A model generated the notes under the pieces. The model was given only the letters and a program-made list of their open reading frames with translations, made no database searches and was not told the origin of the DNA. From Petrolisthes cinctipes (Eukaryota > Arthropoda > Malacostraca > Decapoda > Porcellanidae), in NCBI GenBank assembly GCA_033782935.1, contig JAWQEG010000506.1, positions 806,001 to 870,000 on the forward strand: a stretch of DNA of 64,000 nucleotides. The letters run 5' to 3'. This document shows, in pieces, positions 25,501 through 34,489 of the stretch; position 1 is the first letter of the stretch; each line of letters begins with the position of its first letter. Position numbers and translations under genes: made by a program.

Positions 25501-28500
25501 AATTCGATATTTTTGGGTCACAGAAGCGTTCTGTACATGCCTACTCCTTGCTAGAATGTTTTCAAGATTCAGACCCAAAACAAGCTAAAAATCGATATTT
25601 TAGGTGCCCAAAGTCAAAATGTGTATGCATTTTATGTACACGTTTATATCTCATATTCATGCTCAAAACGCCCGAAAATTCGATATTATTGGGGTCCCAA
25701 AAGCGATATGAACATGCATACTCCGTGTTAAAGTATTTTGAAAATACAGGCTCAAAACATGCTGAAAATCGATATTTTAGGTGCCCAATGTCAATATGTG
25801 TATGCATCTTCTGTACCCGTTTATATCCAAAATTCAGGCTCAAAACACCCGAAAATTCAATATTTTGGGGTCCCAGAAGCTATCTGTACATGCCTACTCA
25901 GTGCTAAATTATTTTCAAGATATAGGCGCAAAATATGCTAAAAATAGATATTTTAGGTGCCCAAAGTCGATATGTGCATGAATCATCTGTAACCGTTTAT
26001 ATTTTAAATTCTAACTCAAAACACCCGGAAATTCGATATTTTGGGGTCCCATAAGCGATCTGTACATGCCTACTCCGTGTTAGAGTATTTTTAAAATACA
26101 GGCTCAAAACATGTTGAAAATCGAAATTTTAGGTGCCCAAAGTCAAAATGTGTATGCATCTTCTGTACCCGTTTATATCTTAAATTCAGGCTCAAAACAC
26201 CCGAAAATTCGATATTTTTGGGTCACAGAAGCGTTCTGTACATGCCTACTCCTTGCTAGAATTTTTTCAAGATTCAGACCCAAAACAAGCTAAAAATCGA
26301 TATTTTAGGTGCCCAAAGTCAAAATGTGTATGCATTTTATGTACACGTTTATATCTCAAATTCAGGCACAAAACACCCGCAAATTCGATATTTTTGGGTC
26401 CCAGAAGCGATCTGTACATGCCTACTCCTAGCTAGAATGTTTTCAAGATACAGAACCAAACATGCTGAAAATCGATATTTTAGGTGCCAAAAGTTAAAAT
26501 GTGTATGCATCTTCTGTACCCGTTTATATCTTAAATTCAGGCTCAAAACACCCGAAAACTCAATATTTTTGGGTCCCAGAAGCTATCTGTACATGCCTAC
26601 TAAGTGCTACAATATTTTTAAAATATAGGCCCAAAACATGCTAAAAATCGATATTTAAGGTGCCCAAAGTCGATATGTGCATGCATATTCTGTACCCGTT
26701 TATATCTCAAATTCAGGCTCAAAAAACCTGAAAATTCGATATTTTTGGGTCACAGAAGCGTTCTGTACATGCCTACTCCTTGCTAGAATGTTTTCAAGAT
26801 TCAGACCCAAAACAAGCTAAAAAAATCGATATTTTAGGTGACCAAAGTCAAAATGTGTATGCATCTTATGTACACGTTTATATCTCATATTCATGCTCAA
26901 AACGCCCGAAAATTCGATATTTTGAGGTCCCAAAAGCGATATGTACATGCCTACTCCGTGTTAAAGTATTTTGAAGATACAGGCTCAAAACATGCTGAAA
27001 ATCGATATTTTAGGTGCCCAATGTCAATATGTGTATGCATCTTCTGTACCCGTTTATATCCAAAATTCAGGCTCAAAACACCCGAAAATTCAATATTTTG
27101 GGGTCCCAGAAGCGATCTGTACATGCCTACTCCGTGTTATAGTATTTTTAAAATACAGTCTCAAAACATGTTGAAAATCGAAATTTTAGGTGACCAAAGT
27201 CAAAATGTGTATGCATCTTCTGTACCCGTTTATATCTTAAATTCAGGCTCAAAACACTCGAAAATTCGATATTTTTGGGTCCCAGAAGCGATCTGTACAT
27301 GCCTACTAAGTGCTAGAATATTTTCAAAATATAGGCCCAAAACATGCTGAAAATCGATATTTTAGGCGCCCAAAGTCGATATGTGCATGCCTATTCTGTA
27401 CCCGTTTATATCTCAAATTCAGGCACAAAACACCCGAAAATTCGATATTTTTGGGTCCCAGAAGCGATCTGTACATGCCTACTCCTTGCTAGAATGTTTT
27501 CAAGATACACAATAAAACATGCTGAAAATCGATATTTTAGGTGCCCAAAGTTAAAATGTGTATGCATCTTCCGTACCCGTTTATATCTTAAATTCAGGCT
27601 CAAAACACCCGAAAACTCAATATTTTTGGGTCCCAGAAGCGATCTGTACATGCCTACTAAGTGCTACAATATTTTCAAGATATAGGCCCAAAACATGCTA
27701 AAAATCGATATTTTTGGTGCAAAAAGTAGATATGTGCATGCATCTTCAGTACACGTTTATATCTCAAATTCAGGCACAAAACACCCGAAAATTCGATATT
27801 TTTGGGTCCCAGAAGCGATCTGTACATGCCTACTCCTTGCTAGAATGTTTTCAAGATACAGAACCAAACATGCTGAAAATCGATATTTTAGGTGCCCTAA
27901 GTTAAAATGTGTATGCATCTTCTGTACCCGTTTATATCTTAAATTCAGGCTCAAAACACCCGAAAACTCAATATGTTTGGGTCCCAGAAGCGATCTGTAC
28001 ATGCCTACTAAGTGCTAGAATATTTTCAAAATATAGGCCCAAAACATGCTAAAAATCGATATTTTAGGCGCCCAAAGTCGATATGTGCATGCATATTCTG
28101 TACCCGTTTATATCTCAAATTCAGGCACAAAACACCCGAAAATTCGATATTTTTGGGTCCCAGAAGCGATCTGTAAATGCCTACTCCTTGCTAGAATGTT
28201 TTCAAGATACAGAACCAAACATGCTGAAAATCGATATTTTAGGTGCCCAAAGTTAAAATGTGTATTCATCTTCTGTACCCGTTTATATCTTAAATTCAGG
28301 CTCAAAACACCCGAAAACTCAATATATTTGGGTCCCAGAAGCGATCTGTACATGCCTACTAAGTGCTACAATATTTTTAAGATATAGGCCCAAAACATGC
28401 TAAAAATCGATATTTAAGGTGCCCAAAGTCGATATGTGCATGCATATTCTGTACCCGTTTATATTTCAAATTCAGGCTCAAAACACCCGAAAATTCGATA

Positions 28501-29054
28501 TTTTCGGGTCCCAGAAGCAATCTGTACATGCCTACTCCTTGCTAGAATGTTTTCAAAATACAGACCCAAAACAAGCTCAAAATCGATATTTTTGGTGCAA
28601 AAAGTCGATATGTGCATGCATCTTCAGTACACGTTTACATCTCAAATTCAGGTTAAAAACACCCGAAAATCCGATATTTTGGGGTTCCAGAATCGATATG
28701 TACATGCCTACTTCGTGTTAAAGTATTTTCAAAATACAGGCTCAAAACATGCTGAAAATCGATATTTTAGGTGCCCAATGTCAATATGTGTATGCATCTT
28801 CTGTACCCGTTTATATCCCAAATTCAGGCTCAAAACACCCGAAAATTCAATATTTTGGGGTCACAGAAGCATTCTGTACATGCCTACTCCTTGCTAGAAT
28901 GTTTTCTAGATTCAGACCCAAAACAAGCTAAAAATCGATATTTTAGGGGCCCAATGTCAATATGTGTATGCATCTTCTGTACACGTTTATATCTCATATT
29001 CATGCTCAAAACACCCGAAAATTCGATATTTTTGGGTCCCAAAAGCGATATGTA
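22559..29054. repeat. ~4.4-kb (25-mer) higher-order unit, two copies
   Basis: The first copy starts near 22559 and the second near 26780. Landmarks at the start are 4221 bp apart (22559 with 26780, 22617 with 26838, 22947 with 27168). After one extra monomer in the second copy (about 27310-27492) the offset becomes 4397-4398 bp (23298 with 27695, 23710 with 28108, 24021 with 28419, 24373 with 28771). The second copy is cut by the mobile element at 29055 and resumes at 33113, where it matches 24659 onward. Confidence 0.88.
29053..29054. other. Left target-site duplication (TA) of the mobile element
   Basis: The satellite word gatatgtacatgcc is split here. With the element ends set at CAGTCTG...CAGACTG, the duplicated target is TA, as expected for Tc1/mariner elements. 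Because the ends and target share bases, the duplication could also be read as GTAC or as the 6-bp palindrome TGTACA (29051-29056 and 33111-33116). Confidence 0.75.
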
Positions 29055-29198
29055 CAGTCTGTTACAGTTCCGACTGGGCCACCCAGTATCGAGAGATCGT
29101 AGATGTGGCAGCAGTGTGTGTGTGTGCTCGAAAATTATACGGATCGTCAACACTCTCCCTCTGTAGTGAACATGACCCTGCCTCAAAGTTCATTCCAT

Positions 29199-29209
29199 AG
29201 ATGGCGCTG
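29199..29209 (+). promoter_or_regulatory. AGATGGCGCTG motif in left terminal repeat
   Basis: AGATGGCGCTG resembles the core of insect CTCF binding sites. It is repeated in inverted orientation in the right terminal repeat at 32958-32968. A single short match cannot establish binding. The same word is also common in arthropod repeats. Confidence 0.3.
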
Positions 29210-29605
29210 TGTAGTTGTGGAAGGAATGTGGACCGCAGGGTTGAAGTTTCGGGAAACATCTATGCTCGTGCCAATGAGTCATGAGCTCTCAGGCAGAGTG
29301 GTTGAGGAATGCTATTATGGAAATTTAACAACTATATTACACAATGATCAGGTGAAGCTAAGGTAAAGTTGTTCGTAGCCTGAACAGTGAATATTTCTTC
29401 TTAATGGATTTCATGTTTAGCATGCAACATTGCATTGTTTTCTTGTTTTTCTACCAACTCGAGCAGATCGAGCAGATAGGTTGTTTGCTTTGGCCATCAT
29501 ATTTTGGTAAGCATTATTTGATGTTCACCTCTGATTTTGTATTTTATTTGTAAGTCACGTTACAGTGTATTACATGCATAGTAAAATTCCTTCATTACTA
29601 AATAC

Positions 29606-29624
29606 TCCTTCTCACTCTCTCCCT

Positions 29625-29659
<35 letters not shown>

Positions 29660-29675
29660 ACGTTAAAGTGTACTG

Positions 29676-29732
<57 letters not shown>
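29606..29732. repeat. TC-rich microsatellite in the left arm
   Basis: Two pyrimidine tracts, mostly (TC)n with some CCCTCT units at the start, are separated by about 20 bp of unique sequence (about 29659-29678). The corresponding place in the right arm (32468-32497) has only one short GA tract, so this tract expanded or contracted after the arms diverged. Confidence 0.95.
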
Positions 29733-29736
<4 letters not shown>

Positions 29737-30086
29737 GAACACTATCTTATCTTATCCAGTCTATTTAGATATGAAATCGTATGGAGATTTAGGACCAATT
29801 CCACATTTGTTCGTTGTAGTTTGTTAGCGCCCAAACGAAAGAATCTAAACTGTGTAAATGACTTTTGACTGATTTATTGGATTAACCTGATGAGTAAAGT
29901 TTACAGATATTGTAATAATACTAGTGCTTGATAGTTTTAGTGAATAGGTATACTCAGCTTTTGGGAAATAACGAAGGCTTACGAGTGTGTTTGGGGAGGA
30001 ATCTGACAAACAAAATGACTATGCGGGACCGGCCCTGACTCCTTGACATTCCACGTTAAACACATAAGTGTCGAAATATGTGATCT

Positions 30087-30099
30087 TTTGCCAATGATA
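30087..30099. other. Left target-site duplication of the retroposon
   Basis: This is tttgccaatgata, identical to 30408-30420. A 13-bp length is typical of target-primed reverse transcription. Confidence 0.88.
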
Positions 30100-30351
30100 G
30101 ATTCTTCTTCACCTCCTTCTAACTTTTTCACTTTTCTTATCCTGTTCTTTCTTCACCTTTCCCTCATCTCCACCTCTTCTCCCTTTCTCCTTTAGACCCC
30201 GTAGGGGGGTATTGCCGGTAGTGATAGAGGGCAATACTTTAAGGGTTTTGGCGCCCCTTCGGCCCCAGCCAATCTCTTTCAGTTATTCAACTGTCTCTTT
30301 TCTTTCTATTTCCTTCCTGCTTGCTGTCCCACCTCTTCTATCACCTTCTTC

Positions 30352-30383
30352 TGGCGCTATATGATCTCGATGTTGCAGCGCCA
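30352..30383 (+). other. 3' stem-loop of the retroposon
   Basis: TGGCGCT (30352-30358) can pair with AGCGCCA (30377-30383) around an 18-base loop, immediately before the AATC tail. A hairpin followed by a short tandem tail at the 3' end is a common recognition signal for LINE-encoded reverse transcriptase. That role is inferred here. Confidence 0.65.
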
Positions 30384-30387
30384 AAAA

Positions 30388-30407
30388 TCAATCTATCAAT
30401 CAATCAA
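30388..30407 (+). repeat. AATC-type tail of the retroposon
   Basis: A run of AATC units with one AATCT variant ends the retroposon just before the right target duplication. Confidence 0.85.
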
Positions 30408-30420
30408 TTTGCCAATGATA
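30408..30420. other. Right target-site duplication of the retroposon
   Basis: This is a second copy of tttgccaatgata, directly after the (AATC)n tail. The inverted-arm sequence atcaactggc resumes at 30421. Confidence 0.88.
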
Positions 30421-30722
30421 ATCAACTGGCATTGATTGTTATATTAACTGGGTTATGTTTGTTTAGAAGCCACACTTGAATGGGGAAGAGGGATCACTCC
30501 TAGCGACCAAACGTGTGTTTAACCTCCTAATAGATTACCCCGATTTTTGCTAATTAACCTTTTGTAGTGAAAAATAGTGTGTGCATAACAGTAGGTGTTT
30601 TACTAAATTTGCACATCGTTCACATAATGATTGATTTATTCCAGAGATAACGGTGTGTGGCTGTGGGGAAGAGAAGGGCGAAGTTTCGGAAAGTAGGTGG
30701 GCAAGGTGAAGTTCACTGGAAG

Positions 30723-31624
30723 GCACCGGTTGAGCAGACGGATACGTAGGGTCATTACTTTAGCTAGGAATGTAGTTTGCCAGTCAGTATTTGATGAGCG
30801 TTTCAGAGTAACGACTCCTTATAATGATAAAATCCTAAAGATTTTTATTACTTTGTTTATTGTATTACCCGTTACCATAAATCCTACGAATTATGAAATT
30901 ACTCCGAAACTATCCCTCTCGCATATTCTGTGTATCTTTTTATCGAGTCATCAAGTAATGAATGGATAACGTTAGCTACACAAATTAAAGAAGAATGTGT
31001 CTAAATTGACATTACCGATATCATGCTGTATGTGTAATAATCCTAAAGAAAATTAGCACCTAGTAAAAGTCAGACAGAACACGTGATTAAACCAAGATTT
31101 ACTTGCATTATAAATAAATATAAAATATTCGCGTCCGTGCCCGAGATCACATCTTAAAACACACTGCACACTCAGAGGGACCCCTATTCGGAGGCATATT
31201 TTTCAATTCTGACCTGGTCAATGCAATCCGTTCAGTTAGGTTAGATTAAGTATGGTTGGGTTGAAATGCAGTCAAGTAGGTAAAATGAGCTGGGAAAGAC
31301 AATGAGACTATTTAAAAAATTTCCTATGGTTACTTTTATTCCTATATGTTAGGAGCAATTTTCCTTAATTTTGTCCCAGCACTTCTTGCTCTCCAGCCAA
31401 ATTCGAGAAATATGCTAACCAACTGTAAAATCGGCGGTTGAACCCTCGTTGGCCGGAGGAGAGATAAAACTCTGGTTATTCTCTACTTTCGTCATCTTAC
31501 AGGTTCATAATTTCAATAGACAGGAACACTCTATAAATGTAAATAGCCAAAGTAGGAGTTATACAATCCTTGACAACCCAACAACATTTATTTAAACAAA
31601 ATAATTTTTTATTTACATTGACAA
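30723..31624. other. Central unique segment, no gene seen
   Basis: This AT-rich sequence lies between the inverted arms and downstream of the transposase remnant. An open frame at 30697-30969 (plus, 90 codons) begins inside the arm and has no family signature I trust. If the ancestral transposase coding region lay inside the arms, most of it has been deleted or has decayed beyond recognition. Confidence 0.6.
31608..31613 (-). promoter_or_regulatory. Putative polyadenylation signal of the transposase remnant
   Basis: AATAAA on the minus strand (TTTATT on plus) lies about 11 bp past the inferred original stop codon at 31625. The placement is sensible for a compact transposon gene. It is a short motif in AT-rich DNA, so chance occurrence is possible. 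Confidence 0.4.
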
Positions 31625-31835
31625 TTAATATCTAGTCCAGCCACCTTCCTTCTCTATGACGGCACGCAGTCTATCGGGCACAGAGGCCACAATGCGTCGA
31701 ATTTGTTAGGTTTGTTGCGGAACATCTCCCACTGAGCCTGGGTATGAGCCATTAGTGCCTCCGGTCTCCGCTCCACCATCTCTGGCTCCCAGCAGTTGAC
31801 CATATTAGCCCACATGTTCTCTATGGGGTTCCAAC
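31625..31835 (-). pseudogene. Tc1-type transposase, C-terminal remnant, frameshifted
   Basis: On the minus strand the sequence encodes WNPIENMWANMV (NPIEN at 31830-31816), the conserved motif around the last acidic catalytic residue of Tc1/mariner DDE transposases. It is followed by a Trp-rich helix and an RNKP stretch. The natural C-terminus, ending VIEKEGGWTRY and stop at 31627-31625, is present but in a different frame, so at least one frameshift lies at about 31690-31715. The reading frame through the motif ends instead at about 31654. Upstream of NPIEN the sequence changes abruptly into inverted-arm sequence. The DNA-binding domain and the first two catalytic Asp motifs are missing. Roughly the last 70 codons of a usual 340-codon protein remain. 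In cis it is inactive; mobility would need transposase supplied in trans. Confidence 0.82.
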
Positions 31836-32464
31836 GAAGTTCACCTTGCCCACCTGGGCTACTTTCTGAGACTTCGCCCTTCTCTTCTCCACATAAATCC
31901 ATCATTATGTGAACGGTGTGCAAATTTGGTAGATAACCTACTACTATGCACACATTAATGTATCTATTAGCAAAACTTGGGGTAATCTATTAGTAGGTTA
32001 AACACACGTTTGGTCGTTAGGAGTGATGCCTCTTCCCCGTTCACCTGTGGGTTCAAAACAAACATAACCCAGTTAACAATCAATGCGAGTTGATTATCAC
32101 TGGCAAATCGATCGCTTATTTCGACACTACTAATTTGTTTATTAACGTAGAATGTCAGGGAGCCAGGACTGATTCCACAGTCATTTTGTCAGAGTCCTCC
32201 CCAAACACACTTGTAAGGCTTCGTTATTTCTCAAAAGCTAATTATTCCTATTCACCAAAACTATTAATTGAGCATTTGTATTATTACAATAGCTGCATAC
32301 TTTACTCATCAGATGCTTCCAATAAATCAGACACAAGTCATTTACACAGTTTAGTTTCTTTCGTTTGGGCGCTAACAAACTACAACGAACAACTGTGGAA
32401 TTGGTCCTCACTCTCTGTCCGATTTCATTAGTATAGAGATAGGATAAGATAAGATGGTGTTTAT

Positions 32465-32467
<3 letters not shown>

Positions 32468-32497
<30 letters not shown>
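32468..32497. repeat. GA microsatellite in the right arm
   Basis: This short (GA)n run is the reverse-complement counterpart of the longer TC tract in the left arm. Confidence 0.93.
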
Positions 32498-32499
<2 letters not shown>

Positions 32500-32957
32500 A
32501 CAGTTGACTTTAACATTTTTATTACGAGAGAGAAAAAGTATTTAGCAATGAAGGAATTTTACTATGCATGTAATACCTGACTTACAAATAAAATACGAAA
32601 TCAAAGGTGATTTCAAATTATGCTTACCAAAATATGATGGACAAAGAAAACAACCTATCTGCCCGATCCTAGTTGGTAGAAAAACAAGATAACAATCGTG
32701 GCAACGAGACGTGAGCTCTGTCAGAACGGCTGAGCAATGTTGCATGCCAAACATGATAACCATTAAGAAGAAATATTCACTGTTCAGGACACGAACAACT
32801 TTACCTTAGCTTCACCTGATCATTGTGTAATATAGTTGTTAAATTTCCATAATAGCATTCCTCAACCACTCTGCCTGAGAGCTCATGACTCATTGGCACG
32901 AGCATAGATGTTTCCCGAAACTTCAACCCTGCAGTCCACATTCCTTCCACAACTACA

Positions 32958-32968
32958 CAGCGCCATCT
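32958..32968 (-). promoter_or_regulatory. AGATGGCGCTG motif in right terminal repeat
   Basis: This is the inverted partner of the motif at 29199-29209. Both are conserved without change, although the whole outer 353 bp is also nearly unchanged. Confidence 0.3.
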
Positions 32969-33112
32969 ATGGAATGAACTTTGAGGCAGGGTCATGTTCA
33001 CTACAGAGGGAGAGTGTTGACGATCCGTATAATTTTCGAGCACACACACACACTGCTGCCACATCTACGATCTCTCGATACTGGGTGGCCCAGTCGGAAC
33101 TGTAACAGACTG

Positions 33113-33114
33113 TA
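33113..33114. other. Right target-site duplication (TA) of the mobile element
   Basis: This is the partner of the TA at 29053-29054. Satellite sequence tacatgcctactccgtgtt continues from here in perfect register. Confidence 0.75.
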
Positions 33115-34313
33115 CATGCCTACTCCGTGTTAAAGTATTTTCAAAATACAGGCTCAAAACATCCTGAAAATCGATGTTTTAGGTGCCCAATGTCAATATG
33201 TGTATGCATCTTCTGTACCCGTTTATATCTTAAATTCAGGCTCAAAACACCCGAAAATTCGATATTTTTGTGTCCCAGAAACGATCTGTACATGCCTAAT
33301 AAGTGCTAGAATATTTTCAAAATATAGGCCCAAAACATGCTAAAAATCGATATTTTAGGTGCCCAAAGTCGATATGTGCATGCATATTCTGTACCCGTTT
33401 ATATCTCAAATTCAGGCACAAAACACCCGAAAATTCGATATTTTTGGGTCCCAGAAGCGATCTGTACATGCCTACTCCTTGCTAGAATGTTTTCAAGATA
33501 CAGAACCAAACATGCTGCAAATCGATATTTTAGGTGCCCAAAGTTAAAATGTGTATGCATCTTCTGTACCCGTTTATATCTTAAATTCAGGCTCAAAACA
33601 CCCGAAAACTCAATATGTTTGGGTCCCAGAAGCGATCTGTACATGCCTACTCCATGTTAGAGTATTTTCAAAATACAGGACCAAAACATGCTCAAAATCG
33701 ATATTTTGGGTGCCCAAAGTCGATATGTGCATGCTTCTTCTGTACCCGTTTATATCTCAAATTCAGGCTCAAAACACCCGAAAATTCGATATTTTTGGGT
33801 CACAGAAGCGTTCTGTACATGCCTACTCCTTGCTAGAATGTTTTCAAGATTCAGACCCAAAACAAGCTAAAAATCGATATTTTAGGTGCCCAAAGTCAAA
33901 ATGTGTATGCATCTTCTGTACCCGTTTATATCTTAAATTCAGGCTCAAAACCCCCGAAAATTCGATATTTTTGGGTCACAGAAGCGTTCTGTACATGCCT
34001 ACTCCTTGCTAGAATTTTTTCAAGATTCAGACCCAAAACAAGCTAAAAATCGATATTTTAGGTGCCCAAAGTCAAAATGTGTATGCATTTTATGTACACG
34101 TTTATATCTCAAATTCAGGCACAAAACACCCGAAAATTCGATATTTTTGGGTCCCAGAAGCGATCTGTACATGCCTACTCCTTGCTAGAATGTTTTCAAG
34201 ATACAGAACCAAACATGCTGAAAATCGATATTTTAGGTGCCCAAAGTTAAAATGTGTATGCATATTCTGTACCCGTTTATATCTCAAATTCAGGCTCAAA
34301 ACACCCGAAAATT

Positions 34314-34489
34314 CGATATTTGTGGATCCCAGAAGCAATCTGTACATCCCTACTAAGTGCTAGAATGTTTTTAAAATACAGACCCAAAACATGCTCAAAA
34401 TCGATATTTGTGGATCCCAGAAGCAATCTGTACATCCCTACTAAGTGCTAGAATGTTTTTAAAATACAGACCCAAAACATGCTCAAAAT
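34314..34489 (+). repeat. 88-bp half-monomer tandem duplication
   Basis: The segment starting cgatatttgtggatcccaga at 34314 is repeated exactly from 34402. The next cgatat anchor follows at 34490, again 88 bp on. Both copies run through the rare tgtacatccctactaagtgc variant. The result is a 1.5-unit monomer, as expected if unequal exchange occurred between the two homologous halves of the monomer. Confidence 0.92.

Larger units (their letters stand above)
1..29054. repeat. 176-bp satellite array, left block
   Basis: This is a continuous head-to-tail tandem array of about 165 monomers of about 176 bp. Anchor words recur every 176 bp with no orientation change: cgatattttaggtgccc in one half, cgatatttttgggtccc in the other, and then tgtacatgcctac. 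Monomers differ from their neighbours by scattered substitutions and small indels, while copies several kilobases apart match closely, which is the signature of higher-order repeats. The sequence is AT-rich but keeps CpG steps in every monomer. Open frames of 60-236 codons occur because few stops fall in the plus strand. 176 is not a multiple of 3, so no frame continues through the array, and I call none of them a gene. Satellite identity is certain; a centromeric role is inference only. Confidence 0.98.
30100..30407 (+). mobile_element. Nested SINE-like retroposon with 13-bp target duplication
   Basis: A 308-bp insertion is flanked by tttgccaatgata on both sides (30087-30099 and 30408-30420). 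The right arm, at 32095-32107, has a single copy of the same site (one substitution) and no insert, an internal empty-site control. The insert is pyrimidine-rich at its 5' end. It then has gaccccgtagggg and a gcgccccttcggccccagcc segment, a TGGCGCT/AGCGCCA hairpin, and an (AATC)n tail. No tRNA-like A or B box is evident at the 5' end, so it is either a 5'-truncated LINE end or a non-tRNA SINE. From memory, the core and hairpin resemble a repeat widespread in decapod crustaceans. That match needs a database search. Confidence 0.85.
29055..30722 (+). repeat. Left inverted-repeat arm of the element
   Basis: This arm pairs with 31829-33112 in reverse complement. The outer 353 bp (29055-29407) match the partner with about three differences and no indel. 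The inner part (29408-30722) is clearly homologous but diverged, with many substitutions and indels, including a stretch near 29437 that is about 37 bp shorter than in the right arm. It also contains an expanded TC tract and a retroposon, which account for its greater length. An 87-codon open frame at 29103-29366 is simply mirrored in the other arm at 32801-33064. It resembles no protein I know and probably is not coding. Confidence 0.88.
29055..33112. mobile_element. 4.06-kb Tc1/mariner-type element with long inverted arms
   Basis: The element starts CAGTCTGTTACAG and ends with its exact reverse complement, with TA repeated on both sides. The CAGT start and TA target are typical of the Tc1/mariner superfamily. 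The inverted repeats are unusually long (about 1.3 kb after removing a nested retroposon), giving a foldback architecture. The centre carries only the C-terminal end of a Tc1-type transposase, frameshifted, on the minus strand. The element cannot make its own transposase from this copy. Its base composition and sequence are wholly unlike the satellite. It inserted into an already formed higher-order repeat, because the uninterrupted counterpart is present at 24653-24658. Superfamily assignment rests on the ends, the target and the transposase tail. I do not know the family name. Confidence 0.88.
31829..33112 (-). repeat. Right inverted-repeat arm of the element
   Basis: This is the reverse-complement partner of the left arm. 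The outer 353 bp are 32760-33112. It is 1284 bp long and lacks the nested retroposon, so it shows what the left arm looked like before that insertion. Its inner end abuts the transposase remnant: the arm ends at about 31829, overlapping the codons for NPIEN (31816-31830). A 113-codon open frame on the plus strand (32090-32431) lies wholly in this arm, resembles nothing I recognise, and is not called. Confidence 0.88.

Noticed and set aside
29103..29366. 87-codon open frame in the left arm, mirrored at 32801-33064
   Set aside because: The match between the two is explained by the inverted repeat. No known protein features are seen, and it overlaps the terminal repeat itself.
29668..29868. Leu-Ser repeat open frame
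   Set aside because: It is a translation of the TC microsatellite.
30100..30180. tRNA-derived head with pol III A and B boxes for the retroposon
   Set aside because: The 5' part is a pyrimidine-rich run, and no GGTTCGA-type B box or A box could be found.
30697..30969. 90-codon plus-strand open frame in the element centre
   Set aside because: It starts inside the inverted arm. An Arg-rich stretch followed by a TTP-like segment faintly recalls transposase DNA-binding linkers, but not enough to call, and it is on the opposite strand to the real transposase remnant.
32090..32431. 113-codon plus-strand open frame in the right arm
   Set aside because: It lies entirely within the diverged inverted arm, the left arm does not preserve the frame, and no family is recognisable.
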